Shown piece after piece: positions 48,201-57,052 of a stretch of DNA of 64,000 bases. The DNA lies in the IMG/VR virus record IMGVR_UViG_3300032238_000944, positions 18,926 to 82,925 of that record. One strand, given 5' to 3'. The notes under the pieces are model-generated. The model had not been told where the DNA came from and searched no databases. It saw only the letters and a program-made list of their open reading frames with translations. The first letter of the stretch is position 1; the number at the start of each line of letters is the position of its first letter. The position numbers and the translations under genes are program-made. The stretch is from a virus.

Positions 48201-51200
48201 ACACTTCCTCTTGTAACTGATAGAAGCACAAGAACAAATGCTGATATTTTAGATATTAGACCGATAGTTTCAAATTATACTGTTACTTCTGGTTCTCGTT
48301 CTCCATTTGAATTTTTATCAAGATCATTTTCAACAGTTTCAAATAGTGGCAGAAATATTTTAGCATCAGATGAATCTATTATTTTATCTTATGATAATTA
48401 TTTGGGTAGAATTGATAGAATTTTCTTGAACAAAAATGGACAATTTCAATTAATTAAAGGAGAACCATCTGAAAATCCTCAAACACCAAAATCTATAGAT
48501 GATGCATTAGAAATAGCATCTATAGAACTGCCACCATATCTTGCAGATGCAACTAAGACTTCAATAACACTTTATGATTATAAGCGATATCAAATGAAAG
48601 ATATTGCAAAACTTGAGACAAGAATTAAAAATCTTGAAAATTATACAACATTGAATCTTTTAGAAGTAAATGCAAATAATTTTAAAGTAAAAGATGTCAA
48701 TGGATTGGATAGATTTAAATCAGGATTTTTTGTTGATAATTTTAGAACTACAGATTATCAAAACAAATCTACAATAATTAAAAATTCTATTGATGTTGCA
48801 AACTCCGAATTAAGGCCAGCGCCATATGTAACATCATTAGATTTGCTAATTGGATCTAAATCTTTGGTTGGAATTGGACAATCCGTAGATCCAACTGCTG
48901 ATGCAAAATTTGTTACTGATTTAGTTGCTAACAATATTCGAAGAACTGGACAAGTAATTACATTAGACTATACTGATGAATCCTATATTATTCAACCATA
49001 TGCAACAAGATCCGAAAATGTAACTCCATATCTGGTTACAAAATATGTTGGATCAATTGAGTTATATCCAACATCTGATACTTGGACAGATCAGGTAAGA
49101 CTTGCACCTAAAACAATTGCAGTTGATAATTATACACCTTCAGTTGAGCAGTTAAATGCTCAAGGTTATGATCCTCAATCTGGTGGTGGATTTATTCAAT
49201 GGTCAGATTGGGAAACTACTTGGTCGGGTGTTACTAGAACACAACGTGTTAGAACTAGAGGTGGAAAAATTCAAAGATTCGATACAATTACTACAAATCA
49301 AATAAAAGTAGGAACAGAACTTCAAGTAACAGAAAATGTTACAACAACTTCTTTGGGAGACAAAGTTGTCTCAACTGAACTTGTGAAGTATATGAGGTCT
49401 AGAAATGTTGAGTTTACGGCAAGAAGATTTAGACCATTTACAAGAGTATATTCCTTCTTTGATGGTAAAGATGTAAACAATTATATTGTTCCAAAACTTC
49501 TTGAAATTACAATGCAATCTGGCGTTTTCCAAGTTGGAGAAACTGTTATTGGAACTTTCTCATCATCCTACACAGATTCAAATAAAACTCCTGGACAAAC
49601 AACAACTGAAATTTCATTCAGAGTTGCAACAGCAAATCATAAATACGGTCCTTATAATACTCCAATCGACATTTACACAAGAAATCCATATGATCAGCAA
49701 AATACTGCATCTCTCCCCTCAATTTATTCATCAACATCAACAATATTAAATGTTGATACTAGCAGTCTTTCTGCAGAAGTTGAAGGACAATTTTATGGTA
49801 GAGTTTTAAGTGGACTTACCTTAAAAGGTCAAACTAGTGGAGCGCAGGCAGTCATTAATAATGTAAGATTGACTGCCGATAATGTAGGTACTGTAATTGG
49901 ATCTTTTTATATTCCAAATCCAAATACAGCATCAAACCCATCTTTTGAATCAGGTACTAAAACATTTAAACTCACAAGTAATTCATCCAATTCCTCAATA
50001 GAAGGAGATGCAGATTCTATAGGTGAAACTAATTATTCTTCTTCTGGATTAATTACCACTGTTCAACAAGAAATTCTTTCAGTAAGAGAAGCAATTGTAA
50101 CTCCAACAACTGTAACAGACACTAGAACTCTAACTACAAAAGTTCCTGTTGGACGACCATATGATCCACTAGCACAATCTTTTCTTGTTACTGATGAAAC
50201 TGGAATTTTTGTTACTAAAGCTGACATTTATGTCAGAACTAAAGATGATACATTGCCATTGATTGTTCAATTGAGGCCTATGGAACTTGGAATACCAAAG
50301 GCAACAATTTATCCATTTAGTGAGGTTATAATAGATCCAAAAGATATTAATATTTCTCAAGATGGTTCTGTTGCAACTACTGTTACATTCCCATCACCAA
50401 TTTATTTACAAGGTGGAAAAGAACACGCTATTGTTCTTTTATCTGAGGCAAATACTTATAATGTTTGGATTTCTCGATTAGGTGAAACAGAAATTTCAAC
50501 TATAAATCTAGCAGAATCTCAAAAAATTGTTGTATATGAACAACCAAATTTAGGATCCTTATTTAAATCTCAAAATGGATCAACCTGGGATCCAAGTCAA
50601 TATGAAGATTTAAAATTCTCAATATATCAAGCTAAATTTACAACTAATCCTGGAGATATTAATTTCTATAATCCAAAACTTGACATTGGAAACAGACAAA
50701 TTGCAAATCTTTTAAATAATTCTTTTGAATTTAATGCAAGAAAAGTTGTTGTTGGTCTTGGAACAACTGTAACTGATACAAACCTAACTTTAGGTAATAC
50801 TATTATTCAAAGAAATTCAAATGCTACAGGAAAATATGTTGGCGCCGCTGGGTCAGCAACTGGAACACTGAATTTGATTAATACTGGTATTGGGTATTCA
50901 AACGGAGCATTTACAAATCTTACTTTAAAAAATCTCACTGGTTCTGGCATAAATGCAACAGCAAATATTACGATTGCTAACGGAGTAGCAGTTGGTGCCA
51001 CAATTAATAGTGGTGGTTCTGGTTATAGTGTTGGTGATGTATTGACAATTACCAATTTCAATGGAAGTACTCTTGGAAGTAATTTAAAACTTTCTGTCCA
51101 ACAAATTTTTGGAGTTAATCAATTAATTCTTGATAATGTTCAGGGAACATTTACAACAGGTGCAGGAAGCACACTTGCTTTTGTAGGAACTGCTACTACA

Positions 51201-52634
51201 AATATTAATGGCACAAATGGAAATGTTACAGCTTCATCTGTAGGTGTTGTTTCAGAAGAAAAACAAGGACTTTATATTAAAGTAAATCATAAAAATCACG
51301 GAATGTATGCATTGAATAATGATGTTATTATTCGTGATGTGTACTCTGATATTAATCCAACCAAACTTGCTGCTGCATATTCAAATCAAGATAGTGGAGT
51401 TATCACACTTTCTGATATGATTATCGATCCATCTACTTCATTGAGTACTTTTAATACATTTGAAAATGTCAGTGTAAGTTCAACAAATCCAGGATATATT
51501 CGCATTGAAGATGAAATTATTTCTTATGAGGGAGTGAGTGGAAGCACTTTAACAGGAATTACAAGACAAATTGATCAAACTCCAAAATTCTCATATGCCG
51601 TAGGAACACCTGTATTTAAATATGAGTTGAATGGAATTTCCTTAAGAAGAATTAATAAAACACATTCTCTTCAAGATTCTGACATTGATAGATCAATTGA
51701 TTTAGATTATTATTACATAAAAATCGATCCAAGTGCTTCTGGAATTGATAGAAGTGTTGGAACTAGTTTCCCACTTCTATACATTAAAGAAACTAAATCC
51801 ACTGGCGGTCCAAATGCTTATGCTACACAAAATATTCCATTTGAAATTGTAAGACCAAATATTCAAACATTAACTTTAACAGGAACTTCTGTTTCTGGAA
51901 GAATCCAAACAACTAGTGGAAGTAGTGTTGATGGAACTGAAGAATCCTATAATAATCAAGGATTTGAACAAATTTCTTTAGATGAAAATAATTATCTTTC
52001 TTCACCAAGAATTGTTGCATCTCAAGTAAATGAAACAGCAAGACTCAAATCTTTACCTGGAAATAAATCATTTACTCTCAACTTAGTTTTAAATACAAAC
52101 AATTCTAATATTTCTCCTGTAATTGATCTTGAAAGAGTAAATATGATTTTTGTCAGCAATAGGGTTAACAGTCCTATTGCAGATTATACTGCAGATTTTA
52201 GAACTTCTACATTACAAGAAGATCCATCTTCGTTTGTTTACGCTTCAAATCCAGTTTCTCTTCAGGCCGCAGCATCATCAATTAAAATAATTGCATCTGC
52301 ATATGTAAATAGAGTTAATGACTTGAGAGCATTTTATGCAATTATGAAAGATCCAAATGAAACTCCAGTTTATTATCCTTTCCCAGGATATAGTAATTTA
52401 AGTAGTAATGGTACAATTATTAATGTATCTGCTAGTGATGGAACTTCGGATACAAATATTTCTAAATCTGATAATTTTAATTTCTTATCGGAAGATTTGG
52501 AATTTGTAGATTATGAATTTACTAGAAACAATCTTCCAGAATTTAGATATTTTAGTATTAAATTAGTTGGAACTTCTACTAATATGGCTCATCCTCCAAG
52601 AGTAAAAGATCTTCGCGTAATTGCTTTGGCATAA
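45231..52634 (+). CDS. Very large baseplate/virion protein with DUF4815-like N-terminus, 2467 aa
   Basis: Begins MPQQTNLNVSPYFDDFDANK then NYHRVLFKPGYPVQARELTT, LQNQIEQQGNFTFKEGSIVI: the DUF4815 signature found in cyanophage virion proteins. Later come a coiled-coil (MKDIAKLETRIKNLENYTTL), WETTWSGVTRTQRVRTRGG and a conserved C-terminal half with DPLAQSFLV, IYVRTKDDTLPLIVQLRPME, YLQGGKEHAIVLLSEANTYN. It occupies the gp9/gp10 position and probably does their work of attaching fibres to the baseplate rim; that is inferred from order. Confidence 0.75.
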   Translation: MPQQTNLNVSPYFDDFDANKNYHRVLFKPGYPVQARELTTLQSILQNQIEQQGNFTFKEGSIVIPGQINYNDRFNAVKIENSYLGVDVGLYANDLVGKKIKGDTSKVEAKIAYVISENEIGNEYTTLYVSYLASGINNDQSKFSDQEKLVLEESFTKDGINIQSGEGFANTTIDSTAIGSAAILSSGVYFLRGTFVNVEDQILILDPYSNTPSYKVGFDVIEEIITSDEDDSLNDNAQGFSNYAAPGADRFKISAVLSKRELTDTNTENFVGLLEVRDGNLIKNSATDPTLNILASELAKRTSDESGDYYVKPLDVSSKETLNDRLGNSGVFTENQLTYDNNTPREDLGTYRISPGKAYIQGFEVENISATYVDFEKPRTTNTNTDVNVTYLTGPTYTLNRVTGAPNLNLASPFIVSLQNSRVGISSTTAGGKEIGLARVYDFALESGSYSASNPNLNQWDLALFDIDVYTEIVLNQNTTLTTPTYIQGKSSGATAHLRYNVNNAGIMTAYGVKGSFVVGEKFIFNGVETTSRVSIAVTEYTTKDIQSVCQVSTSSTIFTGDVIPSSQYFVGLSSITARSDSGISSISVSTNTNFTFTNNVKVGGLVGFTASGSTVPTYCKVVSVSDKSITVTGVTTVTGICEGSAPSSSATLNDLKILGSSFQSSTDNTLYTYLKKPVVKSVDLTSSSLTIKKEFAVTITSNQSNTITAESNQFFLPFDEERYVLTRSDGSFENLSSDKLVFDEQAKQLTIYGLGSNDSNARLIATLRKEKVTSKVKNKNRIVSLVVDKSKYSSSGIGSTTTNDGLSYGSFPYGTRVQDNEISLNTADVTKIYGIFESSGTSAAALPKITFNSLNGPTNKTTDLLVGEQFIGQTSGSVGVYVVRNNDLQIDFVYLNDISFLIGESVKFKDSGITAIISAVTLSDKDITDNYTIDSSRKDTILDYSRIIRKPNTKEPVRQIKVIFESASFLSSDLGDITTANSYDQFDYGTLPLVTDRSTRTNADILDIRPIVSNYTVTSGSRSPFEFLSRSFSTVSNSGRNILASDESIILSYDNYLGRIDRIFLNKNGQFQLIKGEPSENPQTPKSIDDALEIASIELPPYLADATKTSITLYDYKRYQMKDIAKLETRIKNLENYTTLNLLEVNANNFKVKDVNGLDRFKSGFFVDNFRTTDYQNKSTIIKNSIDVANSELRPAPYVTSLDLLIGSKSLVGIGQSVDPTADAKFVTDLVANNIRRTGQVITLDYTDESYIIQPYATRSENVTPYLVTKYVGSIELYPTSDTWTDQVRLAPKTIAVDNYTPSVEQLNAQGYDPQSGGGFIQWSDWETTWSGVTRTQRVRTRGGKIQRFDTITTNQIKVGTELQVTENVTTTSLGDKVVSTELVKYMRSRNVEFTARRFRPFTRVYSFFDGKDVNNYIVPKLLEITMQSGVFQVGETVIGTFSSSYTDSNKTPGQTTTEISFRVATANHKYGPYNTPIDIYTRNPYDQQNTASLPSIYSSTSTILNVDTSSLSAEVEGQFYGRVLSGLTLKGQTSGAQAVINNVRLTADNVGTVIGSFYIPNPNTASNPSFESGTKTFKLTSNSSNSSIEGDADSIGETNYSSSGLITTVQQEILSVREAIVTPTTVTDTRTLTTKVPVGRPYDPLAQSFLVTDETGIFVTKADIYVRTKDDTLPLIVQLRPMELGIPKATIYPFSEVIIDPKDINISQDGSVATTVTFPSPIYLQGGKEHAIVLLSEANTYNVWISRLGETEISTINLAESQKIVVYEQPNLGSLFKSQNGSTWDPSQYEDLKFSIYQAKFTTNPGDINFYNPKLDIGNRQIANLLNNSFEFNARKVVVGLGTTVTDTNLTLGNTIIQRNSNATGKYVGAAGSATGTLNLINTGIGYSNGAFTNLTLKNLTGSGINATANITIANGVAVGATINSGGSGYSVGDVLTITNFNGSTLGSNLKLSVQQIFGVNQLILDNVQGTFTTGAGSTLAFVGTATTNINGTNGNVTASSVGVVSEEKQGLYIKVNHKNHGMYALNNDVIIRDVYSDINPTKLAAAYSNQDSGVITLSDMIIDPSTSLSTFNTFENVSVSSTNPGYIRIEDEIISYEGVSGSTLTGITRQIDQTPKFSYAVGTPVFKYELNGISLRRINKTHSLQDSDIDRSIDLDYYYIKIDPSASGIDRSVGTSFPLLYIKETKSTGGPNAYATQNIPFEIVRPNIQTLTLTGTSVSGRIQTTSGSSVDGTEESYNNQGFEQISLDENNYLSSPRIVASQVNETARLKSLPGNKSFTLNLVLNTNNSNISPVIDLERVNMIFVSNRVNSPIADYTADFRTSTLQEDPSSFVYASNPVSLQAAASSIKIIASAYVNRVNDLRAFYAIMKDPNETPVYYPFPGYSNLSSNGTIINVSASDGTSDTNISKSDNFNFLSEDLEFVDYEFTRNNLPEFRYFSIKLVGTSTNMAHPPRVKDLRVIALA

Positions 52635-52638
52635 AATT

Positions 52639-52872
52639 ATGAATTCAAATCATTATAAAGTGGAAGGTCATAATGACCTAATAAGAGATATAAAAACAAA
52701 TGCAATTATAAACACAAATATGAATGAATATGAAAATTATAAAATTCTTAAAAAAATAAAAGAACAAGAAAAACAAAGAATGGAATGTCTTGAAAATGAT
52801 GTAAGTGAAATGAAAAATGATTTGAATGAAATTAAAAATCTTTTGAGGGATTTAGCAAATGGATCCAACTAG
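52639..52872 (+). CDS. Coiled-coil virion-region protein, 77 aa
   Basis: Start at ATG 52639. MNSNHYKVEGHNDLIRDIKT then NAIINTNMNEYENYK, followed by a charged coiled coil (MECLENDVSEMKNDLNEIKN). Small proteins of this form sit before gp13 in cyanophages. Probably structural or assembly; overlaps the next gene by 14 nt. Confidence 0.55.
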   Translation: MNSNHYKVEGHNDLIRDIKTNAIINTNMNEYENYKILKKIKEQEKQRMECLENDVSEMKNDLNEIKNLLRDLANGSN

Positions 52873-53023
52873 TATTACGTTAGAAGACATTAATAAACTT
52901 TTTGAATATGAAAAAATTGTTAGGGATATAGATAGTATAGATGATATTGAAACCGTAAGGAACTTTGCAAAAGCATATGTTAGATTATACTTGAAACAAC
53001 AAGAAATAGTAGCTAAATTCTAA
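52859..53023 (+). CDS. Small helical protein, 54 aa
   Basis: ATG 52859 to TAA 53023 (TAATG overlap with gp13). MDPTSITLEDINKLFEYEKI then VRDIDSIDDIETVRNFAKAY, acidic helical. Unknown assembly role; tightly packed between virion genes. Confidence 0.55.
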   Translation: MDPTSITLEDINKLFEYEKIVRDIDSIDDIETVRNFAKAYVRLYLKQQEIVAKF

Positions 53024-53871
53024 TGGCACAACCATCTACAAGACAAGAACTCATTGATTATTGCAAGAGAAAACTGGGATATCCAGTTTTGGAAATCAAT
53101 GTTGCTGATGAGCAAATTGAAGACCTTGTAGATGATGCTATTCAATTCTTTCAAGAAAGACACTTCGATGGTGTTTTTCAAACTTATTTGAAATATCAAA
53201 TTACTCAGGATGATATTGATAGGGGTAGGGCAAGAGGTGCAAATAATAATAGTAAAGTGGGAATTACAACTACTACTGTAAATGAGTCAGTTGGTCTCAG
53301 CACATCATTTAAATATGAAGAAAATGGAAATTATTTGCCTGTTCCACCATCAGTAATTGGTGTCAATAAAATATTTCATTTTGATGGTGTAAATAGCATC
53401 ACCAATAATATGTTTAGTGTCAAATATCAATTATTCTTAAATGATGTTTATTATTGGGGATCAACAGAGCTTTTGACTTATGCGATGGTCAAAACATATC
53501 TTGAGGATATTGAATTCTTACTTACTACACAAAAACAAATTAGATTTAATAAAAGACAAGATAGACTTTATTTGGACATTGATTGGATGAGTGTAAATGT
53601 TGGAAGTTATCTTGTAATCGATTGTTTTAGAACAATGGATCCAAATGATTATCCAAGAGTTTGGAATGATTCTTTTCTAAAACCATATCTGACCGCATTA
53701 ATCAAACGTCAATGGGGTCAGAATCTTATTAAATTCCAAGGAGTAAAACTTCCTGGAGGTGTAGAACTAAATGGGAGACAATTTTATGAAGATGCTCAAA
53801 GAGAAATTGATATTATTATGGAAAGAATGTCTAATACTTACGAACTACCACCATTAGATATGATAGGTTAA
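53023..53871 (+). CDS. 13: Neck protein gp13
   Basis: 282 residues (T4 gp13 is 309). Recognised from RQELIDYCKRKLGYPVLEIN, QIEDLVDDAIQFFQERHFDG and LKPYLTALIKRQWGQNLIKF then GGVELNGRQFYEDAQREID. gp13 and gp14 close the packaged head and make the tail joint. Followed 1 nt later by gp14 as in T4. Confidence 0.9.
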   Translation: MAQPSTRQELIDYCKRKLGYPVLEINVADEQIEDLVDDAIQFFQERHFDGVFQTYLKYQITQDDIDRGRARGANNNSKVGITTTTVNESVGLSTSFKYEENGNYLPVPPSVIGVNKIFHFDGVNSITNNMFSVKYQLFLNDVYYWGSTELLTYAMVKTYLEDIEFLLTTQKQIRFNKRQDRLYLDIDWMSVNVGSYLVIDCFRTMDPNDYPRVWNDSFLKPYLTALIKRQWGQNLIKFQGVKLPGGVELNGRQFYEDAQREIDIIMERMSNTYELPPLDMIG

Positions 53872-53872
53872 T

Positions 53873-55252
53873 ATGCTCAATCCATTTTTCTTACAAGGAT
53901 CAAAAACAGAGCAATCGTTAGTTCAAGATTTGATTAACGAACAACTTCGCATGTATGGAGTTGAAATTTATTATGTGCCAAGACAATATATCACCAAAAA
54001 AACAGTAATTAGGGAAGTTATTGAATCTAAGTTTCAACATGCATATCCACTTGAGGCTTATGTGGATACTTATGATGGATACGAGGGACAGGGAACTATT
54101 CTATCAAAATTTGGCGTTCAACCATTAACAGATTTGACTTTGACAATTTCAAAGGAAAGATATGAAACATATATTACACCTTTAATTGAAAATATACCAA
54201 ACATTGAATTGCCAACAAGACCAAAAGAAGGAGATTTGATTTATTTTCCTCTTGGTGATCGTTTATTTGAGATTAAATTTGTTGAACATGAAAAACCATT
54301 TTATCAACTTCAAAAAACTTATGTTTATCAATTGAAATGTGAACTCTTCCGTTATGAGGATGAAATTGTTGATACTGGAATTGAAGAATTGGACGATAAT
54401 ATTAAAAAAGAAGGATATATTCAAACACTTAACTTAATTGGATCTGGTGTAACCGCAACTGCGTTTACTAGCGTTGTAAATGGTGGTGTGAGATATGTGA
54501 CCGTTACAAATCGAGGAAATGGATATACATCAACTCCTAGGGTTGCAATTTCTTCTTCTCCAAGTGGAGGATTAACGGCTGTTGGTATAGCAACAATGAT
54601 CGGAGGTATTATAGATTGCAATGGAACTACATCTCTCAAAGTTCAAGGAGTCGAAGTCATAAATCCTGGTTATGGCTATACTGTCGCACCATCAGTGATA
54701 TTTTTGGGTGGTGGGGGATCAGGTGCTGCTGCAACAGCAATTATTGGGACTGGAATTGTTGGTATTATAACAGTATCAAATGGAGGATCTGGATATGCAA
54801 ATGCACCCGCTGTTACAATTAGTGCTCCTGGACCTGGAGGAATAACAGCAACGGCAAAGGCAAAAATTAATAGTGTTGGGATTGTTACTCAAATTGCAAT
54901 CACAAATGCTGGATCTGGTTATACATCCACTCCAACAATTTCAATTTCTTCTCCATATATGATCGGAGTAGGTACATACATTTACAATGAAATTGTAACC
55001 GGCAGTATTAGCAATACAACAGCAAGAGTAAGAAATTGGAATGTACCAACCGGACAACTTGAAGTTTATGAAATTGATGGAACTTTTGTTGATGGTGATG
55101 TCATTACAGGCACAGGATCTTCTGCTGTTTATAAATTAAGAGCATTAACTACTGATAATATTGAAGATGCATTTGCGGAAAATGCAGAAATAGAAGAAGA
55201 GTCGGATTTGATTATTGATTTTACCGAAAAAAATCCATTTGGAATTCCATAA
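53873..55252 (+). CDS. 14: Neck protein gp14 with inserted glycine-rich repeat domain
   Basis: 459 residues against 256 in T4. Residues 1-185 are standard gp14: NPFFLQGSKTEQSLVQDLIN, YYVPRQYITKKTVIREVIES, then FPLGDRLFEIKFVEHEKPFY and LKCELFRYEDE. Residues about 190-365 are four or five repeats of the GxGYxxxPxVxI type (GNGYTSTPRVAISS, GYGYTVAPSVIFLG, GSGYANAPAVTISA, GSGYTSTPTISISS). The normal C-terminal part resumes at the end (EEESDLIIDFTEKNPFGIP). The insertion probably decorates the neck. Confidence 0.85.
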   Translation: MLNPFFLQGSKTEQSLVQDLINEQLRMYGVEIYYVPRQYITKKTVIREVIESKFQHAYPLEAYVDTYDGYEGQGTILSKFGVQPLTDLTLTISKERYETYITPLIENIPNIELPTRPKEGDLIYFPLGDRLFEIKFVEHEKPFYQLQKTYVYQLKCELFRYEDEIVDTGIEELDDNIKKEGYIQTLNLIGSGVTATAFTSVVNGGVRYVTVTNRGNGYTSTPRVAISSSPSGGLTAVGIATMIGGIIDCNGTTSLKVQGVEVINPGYGYTVAPSVIFLGGGGSGAAATAIIGTGIVGIITVSNGGSGYANAPAVTISAPGPGGITATAKAKINSVGIVTQIAITNAGSGYTSTPTISISSPYMIGVGTYIYNEIVTGSISNTTARVRNWNVPTGQLEVYEIDGTFVDGDVITGTGSSAVYKLRALTTDNIEDAFAENAEIEEESDLIIDFTEKNPFGIP

Positions 55253-55255
55253 ATA
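55248..55255 (+). promoter_or_regulatory. T4-type late promoter motif CATAAATA overlapping a stop codon
   Basis: Contains the TAA of gp14; 23 nt before the gp15 ATG. Confidence 0.6.
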
Positions 55256-55277
55256 GTAAATATCAGGATTTCATAAT

Positions 55278-56267
55278 ATGTTTGAATATTTTTACCACGA
55301 AATTATAAGAAATACAATCATTGGATTTGGCACGTTATTTAACAATATTTCAATCAAACATGTAAATGATCAGGATCAAACTGTAAGTGTAATAAAAGTT
55401 CCTATTGCATATGGTCCGACACAGAAATTTTTAGCAAGATTACAGCAGGTTCCAAATCTTAATAAACCTGTTCAAATTTCAGTACCCAGAATGTCTTTTG
55501 AGTTTACTGGATTAACTTATGATGCAACAAGAAAAACTACAACAACTCAAACATTTTTAAGCGGCCTTGCTTCTGACGGAAAGCAAATTAGAAAAACATA
55601 TATGCCCGTTCCATATAATATGCAATTTGAACTTGCAATTTTTACAAAATTGAATGATGATATGCTTCAAATTGTTGAACAAATTTTACCATATTTCCAA
55701 CCAGCATATACTTTATCAATTAAGTTGGTTGATACAATTAATGAAAAAAGAGATATACCAATTGTTTTTGAAGGAATTTCGATGGATGACGATTATGAAG
55801 GGAATTATGAGACAAGAAGATCTTTAATTTATACTCTTCGTTTTACTGCAAAGACTTATTTGTTTGGCCCAGTTTCCGACGTTTCAAAAGATATTATTTC
55901 CAAGGTTTCTATCGGTTTTGTTGCTGGTGGTGCTGGTGGAAGAGATGTTACTTATTCAGTTGAACCAAGAGCAATTCAAAATTATAGTGGAGATGCAACA
56001 ACAACTTTAACTGATGATATCGACGATACCACTAAATTTATATCTGTAAATGATAGTTCGTCAATTAATGTTGGAGATTATATTACAATAGATACTGAGG
56101 AAATGTATGTTGAATCAAAATCTGGAAATAATCTAACTGTTAAACGTGGTGCAGATAATACAATTATAACTCCACACGTATCTGGAACTGGAGTAGGATT
56201 AATTACTGCTGCTGACACAGCATTAATTCCTGCAGGCGATGATTTTGGATTTAATGGTGATCTATGA
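55278..56267 (+). CDS. 15: Tail completion and sheath stabiliser protein gp15
   Basis: 329 residues (T4 gp15 is 272). N-terminus MFEYFYHEIIRNTIIGFGTL matches the MFGYFYN start of gp15, and FELAIFTKLNDDMLQIVEQI then LPYFQPAY matches its most conserved stretch. gp15 caps the contracted-tail tube and sheath and binds the head. Residues about 245-310 add a beta module (VGDYITIDTEEMYVE, LTVKRGADNT) that also occurs in other virion proteins of this phage. Confidence 0.9.
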   Translation: MFEYFYHEIIRNTIIGFGTLFNNISIKHVNDQDQTVSVIKVPIAYGPTQKFLARLQQVPNLNKPVQISVPRMSFEFTGLTYDATRKTTTTQTFLSGLASDGKQIRKTYMPVPYNMQFELAIFTKLNDDMLQIVEQILPYFQPAYTLSIKLVDTINEKRDIPIVFEGISMDDDYEGNYETRRSLIYTLRFTAKTYLFGPVSDVSKDIISKVSIGFVAGGAGGRDVTYSVEPRAIQNYSGDATTTLTDDIDDTTKFISVNDSSSINVGDYITIDTEEMYVESKSGNNLTVKRGADNTIITPHVSGTGVGLITAADTALIPAGDDFGFNGDL

Positions 56268-56698
56268 AAATGACGAAAAAATTTGATAATCTAAATGATA
56301 CTTTCAATGTTGCAGGAGAAATTGTTTCTGCAGAAGTAGAAACTGTTGAAGAAAAGATTGAAAAAGTCGCAGCAGTATCTGATGATATAAAAAAAGATTA
56401 TGATTATACAAGAGGTAATTTATATTCTCTTATAGAAAAAGGACAAGAAGCAATTAATGGTATTTTAGAACTTGCTGGAGAAAGTGAAATGCCTCGGGCA
56501 TATGAAGTTGCCGGACAATTAATTAAAAATGTTGCCGACGCTACAGATAAATTAATGGATCTCCAAAAGAAACTTAAAGATATTGATGAAACCAAGAGTT
56601 CTAAGGGCCCAACAAATGTTACAAATGCACTATTTGTTGGGTCAACTGCGGAATTATCTAAACTTTTGAAAAATGGATTGAACGCAGAAGATAAATAA
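56264..56698 (+). CDS. 16: Terminase small subunit gp16
   Basis: 144 residues (T4 gp16 is 164). Central coiled coil, with YDYTRGNLYSLIEKGQEAIN, MPRAYEVAGQLIKNVADATD and the C-terminal NALFVGSTAELSKLLKNG typical of cyanophage gp16. Small terminase regulates DNA recognition and the gp17 packaging motor. ATGA overlap with gp15. gp17 is not next to it; a fibre gene intervenes. Confidence 0.85.
   Translation: MKMTKKFDNLNDTFNVAGEIVSAEVETVEEKIEKVAAVSDDIKKDYDYTRGNLYSLIEKGQEAINGILELAGESEMPRAYEVAGQLIKNVADATDKLMDLQKKLKDIDETKSSKGPTNVTNALFVGSTAELSKLLKNGLNAEDK
56690..56697 (+). promoter_or_regulatory. T4-type late promoter motif GATAAATA overlapping a stop codon
   Basis: Covers the last codons and the stop of gp16; 16 nt before ATG 56714, with AAAAAGGGAAA as ribosome region. 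Confidence 0.55.
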
Positions 56699-56713
56699 TT
56701 AAAAAAAGGGAAA

Positions 56714-57052
56714 ATGGCAGTACCAGCAGTTAATATTACAATAGAGCAAGGTACAGATTTTGAAAACGTTTATACCGTTACAAATCCTGATGGTACTCCT
56801 TTGGATTTAACTGGATATACTGCTGCTGCAAAAATTATAAAATTCCCAGGATCATCAACTACATCTTCATCATTTAGTGTTGGAATTATAACTTCTGCTG
56901 GCCAAGTTCTTGTATCTATGGCACATACAGTTAGTAGTGAATTAAATGCCGGTAGATATTACTATGATGTAATTATAACATCGGGTATAAGTGGCAAAAA
57001 AACTAAAATTATTGACGGAATGGCTCTTGTAACTCCATCTGCATCAATCTAA
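56714..57052 (+). CDS. Small beta-sandwich virion protein (BppU-N-like), 112 aa
   Basis: [20 protein letters not shown] then [35 protein letters not shown], ending ALVTPSASI. This is the build of small beta domains that anchor fibres in phage tails and of cyanophage structural proteins. Its stop overlaps the ATG of the collagen-like fibre, so it is probably that fibre's adaptor. Confidence 0.6.
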   Translation: MAVPAVNITIEQGTDFENVYTVTNPDGTPLDLTGYTAAAKIIKFPGSSTTSSSFSVGIITSAGQVLVSMAHTVSSELNAGRYYYDVIITSGISGKKTKIIDGMALVTPSASI

